From: RHLJ01 sp965242845
Lineage (GTDB): Bacteria > Bacteroidota > Rhodothermia > Balneolales > Balneolaceae
Assembly (NCBI GenBank): GCA_965242845.1
Contig: CBDETC010000002.1
Location: 1,178,001-1,242,000, forward strand
Direction: 5' to 3'
DNA: 64,000 nt
In this document: positions 52,703 to 60,369 of the stretch, in pieces
How positions within the stretch are numbered: position 1 is the first letter of the stretch
Layout: every line of letters starts with the position of its first letter
The notes under the pieces: generated by a model
What the model was told of the DNA's origin: nothing
What the model saw: only the letters and a program-made list of their open reading frames with translations
The model's database searches: none
Translations under genes and position numbers: made by a program

Positions 52703-54103
52703 ATGAAAAAATCCATTTCTCTCCTTTCCGTAGCTGCAGTTGCGCTCATTGCTTTTTTCTTCCTACCCAATAACTCCCCTCTTGGAGAAGGTGGCGTCTC
52801 ATTCGAATCGGACTTCCCTTACAAAGGGACTTTTGCATTTACCAATGTAAACGTTATCCCAATGACTGAGGATGGATTAATCTTAGAAAATCATACCGTA
52901 ATTGTTAAAGACGGAGTTATTACTACCGTCACTGATTCAGACAGGATCAAATTTACTCCTGATACAGAAATTATTGATGGTACTGGAAAGTACTTGATGC
53001 CAGGACTTGCAGAAATGCATGGGCATGTTCCTCCTACACACCCATCTCCTAATGCGCCTTCTTATTTCACGGATGAATATGTAGAACATACCCTTTTTCT
53101 ATATGTATCTGCTGGGATAACCACCGTTCGAGGGATGTTGGGTTATGATCACCAATTAGAATTAAAAGACCGGGTGAATAAAGGCGAGCTTGTTGGTCCA
53201 AATTTATATTTGGCGGGCCCTAGTTTTAATGGCAACACGGTAAGTTCACCGGAACAAGCTGAGGAAAAAGTAATCCAGCAGGTAGGAGAGGGCTGGGATT
53301 TACTAAAAATACACCCCGGGCTTACCCTCGACGAATATAACACTATGGCAGAGACGGCAAATGAGCTTGGCATCACCTTTGGGGGTCATGTTCCTTCCGA
53401 TGTAGGTATTGTAAGAGCGATAGATGCCGGGCAGTTAACCATGGACCACACAGATGGTTATGTGGCCTATTTAAGTGCCTTTGAAGGAGCTGAGCTTGAA
53501 ACTAAAATGGCTGAAATTATTCAAAAAACTCTGGACAATGATGTATGGATCGTGCCTACACAGGCCCTCTGGGAAACTATTATCGGAGCGGGTGATTACG
53601 AGGCCATGCAGCAATATGATGAGCTTAAATACATTCCTCAGGCTGTTCGAAACGGGTATAGCAACTGGGTAAACAACAATATCAATAACAATCCAAACCT
53701 AAATGTTGAAGACGCCCTTGAACATGCAGAGCTTCGTCGTGTTCTTCTGGAAAAGATGAATGAGGCCGGAGTATTAATCCTTATGGGAACTGATGCTCCT
53801 CAGCTATTCAGCGTCCCTGGATTTTCCATCCATAGAGAACTTCCAAAGATGGTTGAAGCAGGAATGAGCCCTTATGAGATCATTCATTCTGGCACCAAGA
53901 ATGTTGGTGACTATTTTGATGACCGGGCTAACTTTGGAACCATCGAAGACGGAAAAAGAGCGGATCTAATTTTGGTTAATGCTAACCCTTTGGAAGATGT
54001 AGCAAACATCCAAAACCATTCGGGAGTAATGGTGATGGGAAACTGGCTTTCTCGTGAAATGATTGACGAGAAATTGAAGGAAATTGAAGACTCTTATAAG
54101 TAA
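52703..54103 (+). CDS. Exported metal-dependent amidohydrolase
   Basis: 466 residues with an N-terminal hydrophobic signal or anchor (SLLSVAAVALIAFFFLP). Amidohydrolase-1 family: the metal-binding HxH appears in LAEMHGHVPP (~106-108), with GGHVPSD, DHTDGY and LMGTDAPQ further on, and the C-terminal beta part DGKRADLILVNANPL. Such enzymes hydrolyse amide or peptide bonds (imidazolonepropionase/prolidase-like group). Catalytic residues look intact. Substrate unknown. It is upstream of two further amidohydrolase genes. Confidence 0.88.
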   Translation: MKKSISLLSVAAVALIAFFFLPNNSPLGEGGVSFESDFPYKGTFAFTNVNVIPMTEDGLILENHTVIVKDGVITTVTDSDRIKFTPDTEIIDGTGKYLMPGLAEMHGHVPPTHPSPNAPSYFTDEYVEHTLFLYVSAGITTVRGMLGYDHQLELKDRVNKGELVGPNLYLAGPSFNGNTVSSPEQAEEKVIQQVGEGWDLLKIHPGLTLDEYNTMAETANELGITFGGHVPSDVGIVRAIDAGQLTMDHTDGYVAYLSAFEGAELETKMAEIIQKTLDNDVWIVPTQALWETIIGAGDYEAMQQYDELKYIPQAVRNGYSNWVNNNINNNPNLNVEDALEHAELRRVLLEKMNEAGVLILMGTDAPQLFSVPGFSIHRELPKMVEAGMSPYEIIHSGTKNVGDYFDDRANFGTIEDGKRADLILVNANPLEDVANIQNHSGVMVMGNWLSREMIDEKLKEIEDSYK

Positions 54104-54179
54104 GTATCTCAGCTAAAATCCTTCTTTGATAGCACGAACTTTTTAATAAATTGAAGGGCCTTTAACCAAACCTTCTTCT

Positions 54180-55490
54180 ATGACTAAAACCCGGCTTTGT
54201 GGCTTGTTGATCCTCCTTTTATCACTTGCTGCTCAAAACGGCCTCGCTCAATCTTCAGTAACCGTGTTTAAAGGGGCTCATCTTATTCCTATCGCAGGCG
54301 AGCCCATCGATGATGGAATATTAATTATAGAAAATGATAAGATCGTTGCTGTTGGTGATGCTTCTCTCGAAATACCTTCCGGCGCAACGGTAATAGATGT
54401 TTCTGGAAAAGTAATCATGCCCGGACTAGTGGATACCCATTCACATATTGGTGAAGGAGATGGAGGGGACCGTTCTTCCAGTCTTCATCCCGATGTGCGC
54501 ATCATGGATGCGATAGACCCCCGAAGCGATACCTTCAAAAAAGCCTTGGCGGGTGGCATCACTGCCGCAAATGTAATGCCTGGCTCAGGTCACTTGATGA
54601 GTGGGCAAACGGTATATCTAAAACTTCGCAAGGCAAATACCATTGAAGAGATGCTCCTCTATATCGATGAGGAAAAGACGATTTATGGCGGGTTAAAAAT
54701 GGCGAATGGCACGAACCCTATTGGAAACGCTGCCCCTCCCCGGCCAGGAACACGGGCCAAATCTGCGGCAATGGTTCGCGAGCTCTTCATCAAGGCTCAA
54801 AACTATCAAAAGAAAATTGAGGCAGCTGATGGAGATGAAAGCAAAATGCCCCCACGCGACCTCCAAATGGAAACTCTGGTTGAGGTTCTGGAAGGAAAGC
54901 GAACCGTTCATAATCACACCCATCGTCATGACGATGTTTTAACGTCCATTCGTTTATCCAAGGAGTTTGGATATAGGCTTGTTTTACAGCACGTATCTGA
55001 GGCTTACAAAGTGGCGGAGGAAATTGCTGAAGCGGGTGTCCCAGCCTCTATCATTACCCTTGACTCTTTTGGAGGGAAACTGGAGGCCGCAGAATTCAGC
55101 AATGTAAATGCCGCCGTTTTAGAAGAGGCAGGAGTGCTGGTTGGTTTTCATACCGATGACTACATCACTGATTCAAGATTATTCCTTCGTTCTGCAGCAT
55201 TAGGAGCAAAAGAAGGAATGAGCAGGGAAAAGGCTTTAGAAGCCGTAACTATTGCAAATGCTATTATGATGGATATTGATCACCGGGTTGGTTCATTAGA
55301 GTCTGGCAAGGATGCAGACTTCATCATCCTTAGCGGAGACCCTCTCAGTGTATATACGCTGGTTGAAGAAACCTGGATCGAAGGAAATCGTGTTTGGGAC
55401 CGGGATAACCCGGAAGACCTTAAATATGCCACTGGTGGGTATGAGATTTTCCGAGGTACAACTTATCACCATCACGAAGAGGGACACTAA
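54180..55490 (+). CDS. Exported amidohydrolase, catalytically intact partner
   Basis: 436 residues; signal peptide ending near GLAQ. HxH at His87 and His89 (VDTHSHIG), then NHTHRHDD, LQHVSEAY and GFHTDDY, so the metal and acid residues expected of the family are present. The C-terminal GKDADFIILSGDPLSVYT is typical, and a His-rich tail (YHHHEEGH) is unusual. Three bases separate it from the next gene, a homolog with lost active-site residues. The two may form a pair in the periplasm. Confidence 0.88.
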   Translation: MTKTRLCGLLILLLSLAAQNGLAQSSVTVFKGAHLIPIAGEPIDDGILIIENDKIVAVGDASLEIPSGATVIDVSGKVIMPGLVDTHSHIGEGDGGDRSSSLHPDVRIMDAIDPRSDTFKKALAGGITAANVMPGSGHLMSGQTVYLKLRKANTIEEMLLYIDEEKTIYGGLKMANGTNPIGNAAPPRPGTRAKSAAMVRELFIKAQNYQKKIEAADGDESKMPPRDLQMETLVEVLEGKRTVHNHTHRHDDVLTSIRLSKEFGYRLVLQHVSEAYKVAEEIAEAGVPASIITLDSFGGKLEAAEFSNVNAAVLEEAGVLVGFHTDDYITDSRLFLRSAALGAKEGMSREKALEAVTIANAIMMDIDHRVGSLESGKDADFIILSGDPLSVYTLVEETWIEGNRVWDRDNPEDLKYATGGYEIFRGTTYHHHEEGH

Positions 55491-55493
55491 GCC

Positions 55494-56690
55494 ATGAAAT
55501 ACACACGAATACTTTTTGTTGTTCTCCTCTCTGTTGGTATTACCCAGTTTGGCTATGCTCAAATAGCCGTAAAAGCGGAACTGATTTATACCAGTGCTGG
55601 TAATCCAATCGAAAATGGTGTCGTACTTATCAAAGATGGAAAGATTGATCGAGTAGGAACAGAGTCCAGAGTCAGAATCCCCGGAGACTATACCGTTTAT
55701 GAAGCAAAAGTCGTTACCCCGGGGCTTATTGACGCGCATACTGTTGTTGGACTTGCCGGTTATTTAAACCAGCCGCATGATCAGGACCAAATTGAAACCT
55801 CCTCGGCTATTCAGCCTGAGCTTAGAGCTATTGATGCCTACAACGCACTGGAGCCTCTTGTTGGCCATCTAAGAAGCAATGGAGTTACTACTATTCATAC
55901 CGGACATGGGCCAGGGGCTTTGATAAGCGGTCAAACTATGATCGTAAAAACTTCTGCCACAACCGTTGATGAAGGGGTGCTAAATCCGTCGAAGATGCTG
56001 GCCTTCACACTGGGCAATATGATGAATAGCGGAATCAGAACTCCAGGAACCCGATCAAAAGGAATCGCGATGCTTCGTCAGAACCTGGTTAAAGCTCAAA
56101 TCTATCTCGACAAAAGAAATAGCGATAATCCAGCGACCAAAGACCTGGGAATGGAAGCTCTTGCTGACTTACTGGAAGGAAAGCTCACTGCTATGGTAAC
56201 GGTTCACAAGGCAAACGATATCATGACTGCACTTCGGCTCCAGGAAGAATTTGGCTTCCCCATGGTTCTTGATGGAGTGGCGGAAGCCTATTTGGTCCTC
56301 GACGAAATTAAGGATTCGGGCATTCCGGTATTCATTCACCCTCCTATGCTTCGGGCAACGGGTGAGGCTAAAAATGCAACGATGACTTTGGCTGCCAAAC
56401 TTCATGAGGCCGATATCCCTTTCGCCTTTCAAAGTGGGTTTGAAGGCTATGTTCCAAAAACCAGAGTGGTTCTTTTTGAAGCAGCCATTGCTGTAGCTCA
56501 GGGATTGGATTACGAAGCTGCAATTGATGCGCTTACTATTGATTCGGCTAAACTTCTGGGAATTGATGAGCAAGTAGGGTCGATTGAACGGGGCAAAGAA
56601 GCTGACCTTGTTTTGTATGATGGAGATCCTTTTGAGTATCTCACTCATGTAACCTATGTAATTATTAACGGAGAACTTGTAACGAAATAA
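55494..56690 (+). CDS. Exported amidohydrolase homolog with degraded active site
   Basis: 398 residues, signal peptide ending near GYAQ. It aligns with the preceding protein, but HxH has become HxV (His82, Val84 in IDAHTVVG), LQHVSEAY has become LDGVAEAY, and GFHTDDY has become AFQSGFEG. Only VTVHKAND keeps a His. The fold-forming parts (GKEADLVLYDGDPFEYL) are kept. It is probably a non-catalytic partner of the gene upstream. The frame is fully open, so it is not a simple pseudogene. GMC oxidoreductase starts two bases later. Confidence 0.85.
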   Translation: MKYTRILFVVLLSVGITQFGYAQIAVKAELIYTSAGNPIENGVVLIKDGKIDRVGTESRVRIPGDYTVYEAKVVTPGLIDAHTVVGLAGYLNQPHDQDQIETSSAIQPELRAIDAYNALEPLVGHLRSNGVTTIHTGHGPGALISGQTMIVKTSATTVDEGVLNPSKMLAFTLGNMMNSGIRTPGTRSKGIAMLRQNLVKAQIYLDKRNSDNPATKDLGMEALADLLEGKLTAMVTVHKANDIMTALRLQEEFGFPMVLDGVAEAYLVLDEIKDSGIPVFIHPPMLRATGEAKNATMTLAAKLHEADIPFAFQSGFEGYVPKTRVVLFEAAIAVAQGLDYEAAIDALTIDSAKLLGIDEQVGSIERGKEADLVLYDGDPFEYLTHVTYVIINGELVTK

Positions 56691-56692
56691 GT

Positions 56693-58414
56693 ATGGAGAT
56701 CATAAAAAAAAGAAAAGAATATGATGCTGTAATTGTTGGCTCTGGAGCTGGCGGAGGTATGGCTGCAAAAATCCTTTCAGAAAACGGTCTTCATGTGGCT
56801 GTACTGGAAGCGGGCCCTTATTTCGACCCGGCTCTAAATGAAAACCGCAGTCAACTACGGCCGTCCTGGGAATCCCCCAGACGAGGAGCAAGCACACCCC
56901 TCCGAAATTTTGGAGATTGGGATGCAGCCTACGGTGGCTGGGAGCTTGATGGAGAACCTTACACAAAAGCTGAAGGTACTGATTTTGGGTGGTTCCGTTC
57001 CAGAATGCTTGGCGGGCGAACCAATCACTGGGGCAGAATTTCTCTCCGTTTTGGCCCACTGGATTTCAAGCGAAAGGATTTTGATGGTCTTGGTGACAAC
57101 TGGCCAATCAGCTATGATGACGTGAAACCCTATTATGATCGCGTTGACAAGATGATTGGGGTGTTTGGCAGTAAAGAAGGCATCTTCAACGAACCTGATG
57201 GCTTCTTTCTTCCTCCTCCAAAACCACGCCTTCACGAATTATACTATATTAAAGGAGCAAGAAAAGCCGGTATCCCGGTTATTCCGTCCAGGCTTTCCAT
57301 CCTGACTAAGCGATTAAATAATGATCGGGGCGTATGCTTCTATTGCAACCAGTGTAATCGCGCTTGCCAGATTTATGCCGATTTCTCCGCTGGAACCTGT
57401 CTCATCTTTCCTGCCCAAAAATCTACCGGTAGAATTGACCTGTTTGTAAATGCCATGGTTCGCGAAGTGCTTACCGATGGAGAGGGTCGGGCTACCGGGG
57501 TTTCCTATATCAATAAAGACGATGGTACCGAGCAGGAGATCAAAGGAAAAGTAGTGGTTATGGGGGCTTCCGCCTGTAGCACTGCTCGTATTCTTTTAAA
57601 TTCTAAAAGCTCTCAGCATCCTAATGGCTTAGGTAACAGCAGCGGAGTAATGGGTCATTATCTGCATGATTCAACGGGTACCAGTCGTGCTGCTATTGTT
57701 CCTGAGCTGTTAAACCGAAAAACCTATAACGAGGATGGCGTAGGTGGAATGCACGTGTACACTCCTTGGTGGCTGAATGATGCCAATCTTGATTTCCCTC
57801 GTGGTTACCACCTTGAGATTTGGGGCGGACTTGGCCAGCCAGGTTACGGATTTGGTTTTGACACGACCAACCTTAATGAACATTTCGATGGAGTTGTAGG
57901 TGGTTATGGTGACAAGCTCCGAGACGATGTGAAAAGATTCTTTGGCTCAGTAATGGGTATTTCCATGCGTGGAGAAAGTGTTCCGCAATACGATAACTAT
58001 TGTGAAATCGATCCTGATGTTAAGGATAAGTGGGGCATTCCTGTATTGAAATTCCATTATAAATGGACCGATTATGAGCGACTGCAAGCTCGCCATTCCC
58101 AGGAAACCTTTGAGCAGATTTTTGATGCTATGGGCGCCATTCCTTTGGGAAATAAAGCTGGTGCTGACTCCGATTATGGATTGGCTGCTCCTGGTGTGAT
58201 TATCCACGAAGTGGGCACCACTCGAATGGGAGATGACCGAAGAACTTCTGTTACCAACAGCTATCAGCAGCTGCATGATGCTGAAAATGTATTCGTAGTT
58301 GATGGTGGCGTTTTTGTTTCTCAGGCGGATAAGAACCCAACCTGGACGATTATGGCGCTGTCCATTCGGACGTCCGAATACATTGTTGATCAACTTAAAA
58401 AGCAAAACCTCTGA
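56693..58414 (+). CDS. GMC-family FAD oxidoreductase
   Basis: 573 residues. FAD-binding GSGAGGGMAAKILSENG near the N-terminus and LGGRTNHWGRISLRFGPLDF; C-terminal GTTRMGDD and NPTWTIMALSIRTSEYI of the GMC/gluconate-2-dehydrogenase large-subunit type. A Cys cluster (CFYCNQCNRAC, ~220-230) may hold an iron-sulfur or disulfide site. It lacks its own signal peptide and may be exported with its partner, whose gene follows two bases later and has a Tat-like signal. It likely oxidises a sugar or polyol and passes electrons to a quinone or cytochrome. Confidence 0.92.
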   Translation: MEIIKKRKEYDAVIVGSGAGGGMAAKILSENGLHVAVLEAGPYFDPALNENRSQLRPSWESPRRGASTPLRNFGDWDAAYGGWELDGEPYTKAEGTDFGWFRSRMLGGRTNHWGRISLRFGPLDFKRKDFDGLGDNWPISYDDVKPYYDRVDKMIGVFGSKEGIFNEPDGFFLPPPKPRLHELYYIKGARKAGIPVIPSRLSILTKRLNNDRGVCFYCNQCNRACQIYADFSAGTCLIFPAQKSTGRIDLFVNAMVREVLTDGEGRATGVSYINKDDGTEQEIKGKVVVMGASACSTARILLNSKSSQHPNGLGNSSGVMGHYLHDSTGTSRAAIVPELLNRKTYNEDGVGGMHVYTPWWLNDANLDFPRGYHLEIWGGLGQPGYGFGFDTTNLNEHFDGVVGGYGDKLRDDVKRFFGSVMGISMRGESVPQYDNYCEIDPDVKDKWGIPVLKFHYKWTDYERLQARHSQETFEQIFDAMGAIPLGNKAGADSDYGLAAPGVIIHEVGTTRMGDDRRTSVTNSYQQLHDAENVFVVDGGVFVSQADKNPTWTIMALSIRTSEYIVDQLKKQNL

Positions 58415-58416
58415 TT

Positions 58417-59127
58417 ATGGATAGAAGAGAATCAATCAAAACTATGTTGCTGGGTGCTTTAGGCACCGGAATGTTGATAAACGGCTGTGCTCCCGGGGCT
58501 CCTGATCGTCGTAGGCTACAGGATGTATATGATTTCAGCGAGTATGGCCGAACACCCGAAGAAAAGGCTCGTGATGAAAAGATTTTCAATGACAATTTCT
58601 TCACTAATCATGAATATGAAACGGTTGCTGTTCTTTGCGATTTAATTCTTCCGGCAACAGCTACTGCCGGCGCTGCTTCTGAGGCTTTTGTTCCGGAGTT
58701 CATTGATTTCGCAGTAAAAGAATGGCCTAACCAACAAGAAGGATTCCGGGATGGAATTAAGTGGCTGGATAGATATTCGAAGGAAAAAAACGGAAAGGAT
58801 TTCATTTTTGCCACAGCTGAAGGCCAGGCCTCGATTCTAGATGAAATAGCCTACCCAGATAAAGCCACAGAAGAAACCCAACCAGGGGTAGATTTCTTTC
58901 GGCAGATTCGAAATTTCACTTTAACCGGGTACTATACCACCCAAATGGGATATGAAGATCTGGGTTATGTCGGAAACCGGCCAAATATCTGGGACGGGGT
59001 TCCTGAAGATGTACTAGCTGATCATGATGTAGATTATGATGAAGAATGGCTATCGAAGTGCGTGGACCAGGAACGCCGAATGGATATTGCTGAATGGGAT
59101 GACGACGGGAATTTGTTGAATAATTAG
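58417..59127 (+). CDS. Gluconate 2-dehydrogenase subunit 3-like protein
   Basis: 236 residues. N-terminus MDRRESIKTMLLGALGTGML with twin Arg and a lipobox-like LINGC suggests Tat export and lipidation. The body (TVAVLCDLILPATATAGAAS, FIDFAVKEWPNQQEG, FTLTGYYTTQMGYEDLGYVG) matches the family. It is the small subunit for the GMC protein two bases upstream and probably carries it across the membrane as a complex (known for related pairs). Confidence 0.9.
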   Translation: MDRRESIKTMLLGALGTGMLINGCAPGAPDRRRLQDVYDFSEYGRTPEEKARDEKIFNDNFFTNHEYETVAVLCDLILPATATAGAASEAFVPEFIDFAVKEWPNQQEGFRDGIKWLDRYSKEKNGKDFIFATAEGQASILDEIAYPDKATEETQPGVDFFRQIRNFTLTGYYTTQMGYEDLGYVGNRPNIWDGVPEDVLADHDVDYDEEWLSKCVDQERRMDIAEWDDDGNLLNN

Positions 59128-59145
59128 CCTCCAATTTCACTCCAT

Positions 59146-59212
59146 AGATTCTTCGGCAGTAGCCTCAGAATGACAACATACAAGTCATCCTGAGCATACC
59201 TGCGAAGGATCT
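59146..59212. repeat. Dispersed palindromic repeat (GTCATCCTGAG type), copy 3, arms in reversed order
   Basis: AGATTCTTCGGCAGTAGCC to GAATGAC (59146-59174) comes first and GTCATCCTGAGCATACC to GGATCT (59184-59212) second, nine bases apart. Both arms are identical to those at 25102-25130 and 25051-25079, where the order is the other way round. Confidence 0.85.
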
Positions 59213-59237
59213 AAGTGGATCTTATAAGGCTACTCAA

Positions 59238-59747
59238 ATGAAACCCATCACTTTCAAAACATACCTGGAGCCAAAATCCAAAGTTGGCTACTACCACATT
59301 GCTGTTCCCAAGGAAATCGTGGAAAAAGTGGGCGGTTTTGGAACCCGCCTTATGACCTCCATCAATGGAAATGAGCAAATTCATTCCGGCTTAATGGGCA
59401 AGGGTGATGGACGTGGTCTTATCATCATCAACACAAAGAACCAGAAGAAATGGGGCCTTAATATCGGGGATGAGGTGGAAGCCACCATCGAGCTGGATCA
59501 CTCCAAGTACGGGATGAAAATGCCTGAAGAACTTGAGGCTTTGCTCGAACAAGACCGAGAAGGGCTTGCAGCATTTGAAAAAATCACGGATGGCCAGCGC
59601 CGGTTTATTATCTCTTATGTAGATGGTGTAAAATCAATCCAGAAAAGAATTGACCGTGCGATCATGATGATTGAAAATCTAAAAACCATGCCCGAAGGCC
59701 CATTCAATCATCGGCATATATTGGGAATGCCGCCAAGCGATGATTAA
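59238..59747 (+). CDS. DUF1905 / YdeI-OmpD-associated protein
   Basis: 169 residues, cytoplasmic. The first ~95 residues form the DUF1905 beta domain (KVGYYHIAVPKEIVEKVGG, RLMTSINGNEQIHSGLM, KKWGLNIGDEVEATIE); the rest is the YdeI-like helical part (GLAAFEKITDGQRRFIISYV, KSIQKRIDRAI). The family is widespread but without a proven function. It lies alone after a palindromic repeat. Confidence 0.85.
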   Translation: MKPITFKTYLEPKSKVGYYHIAVPKEIVEKVGGFGTRLMTSINGNEQIHSGLMGKGDGRGLIIINTKNQKKWGLNIGDEVEATIELDHSKYGMKMPEELEALLEQDREGLAAFEKITDGQRRFIISYVDGVKSIQKRIDRAIMMIENLKTMPEGPFNHRHILGMPPSDD

Positions 59748-59817
59748 AGAATACTCAACAAGGACTGAAGAAGTACGAAATTCTTAATTGAATATTCCTT
59801 GTTCTTTATTCTTCTGT

Positions 59818-60369
59818 TCAATCTTCTTCCGGTGCCGGAGAAGAGCGTACTACCGTTAGATACTTCTTCCATGGGCCTACTTCATCCACATAGTTCTTGG
59901 CCATTGTTCTATTAATCTGAACAATATGCCCCATATCGTGAACTACCCACGCAGAGAGCATTTGCTTAAGCTCTATCTCTCCAAATTCTGGGTGAACTCC
60001 TTTTTTGTTTAGATCGCTTTCTGTTAACCCAAATCCTTCTAGCTCCTTTAGATTCTGGGCCCGCTTTTCTTCAAACAGAGTCAGCAATTCTTCAAGGGAG
60101 GTTTCGGCATACAAGTGCTCTTGTGCTAACCGATCAAATGGTTCAAAAGTCTGGTCTGTTCCCTTTTCGAGAATGATTTTGGTCCGAGCGAGCCAGTCGG
60201 CGTCTTCTCCATAAACTAAATGCCCTAATACCTGGTGCGGGCTCCATGAACTTCCACCCTCATTGGTATGCGTCCACTTTTCGGGAAGATTGCTCAGCAG
60301 CCCTTTTAAGACTGCCGGCGTCCTTCCCAAAAGTGTAATAGCTTCATCTATCTCAAAACCAATGGCCAT
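59818..60369 (-). CDS. DinB-family protein
   Basis: 183 residues. The four-helix DinB fold is indicated by the His motifs WSPHQVLGHLVYGE and VVHDMGHIVQI, which would hold a metal such as Ni or Zn. Members are thiol transferases or of unknown role. Its ATG overlaps the stop of the M14 peptidase gene by one base (TAATG), so it is the second gene of that operon. Confidence 0.88.
   Translation of the reverse strand: MAIGFEIDEAITLLGRTPAVLKGLLSNLPEKWTHTNEGGSSWSPHQVLGHLVYGEDADWLARTKIILEKGTDQTFEPFDRLAQEHLYAETSLEELLTLFEEKRAQNLKELEGFGLTESDLNKKGVHPEFGEIELKQMLSAWVVHDMGHIVQINRTMAKNYVDEVGPWKKYLTVVRSSPAPEED

Noticed and set aside
56169..58405. Minus-strand ORFs of 119-159 residues across the amidohydrolase and GMC genes
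   Set aside because: Shadows of conserved enzymes; no domain features of their own.
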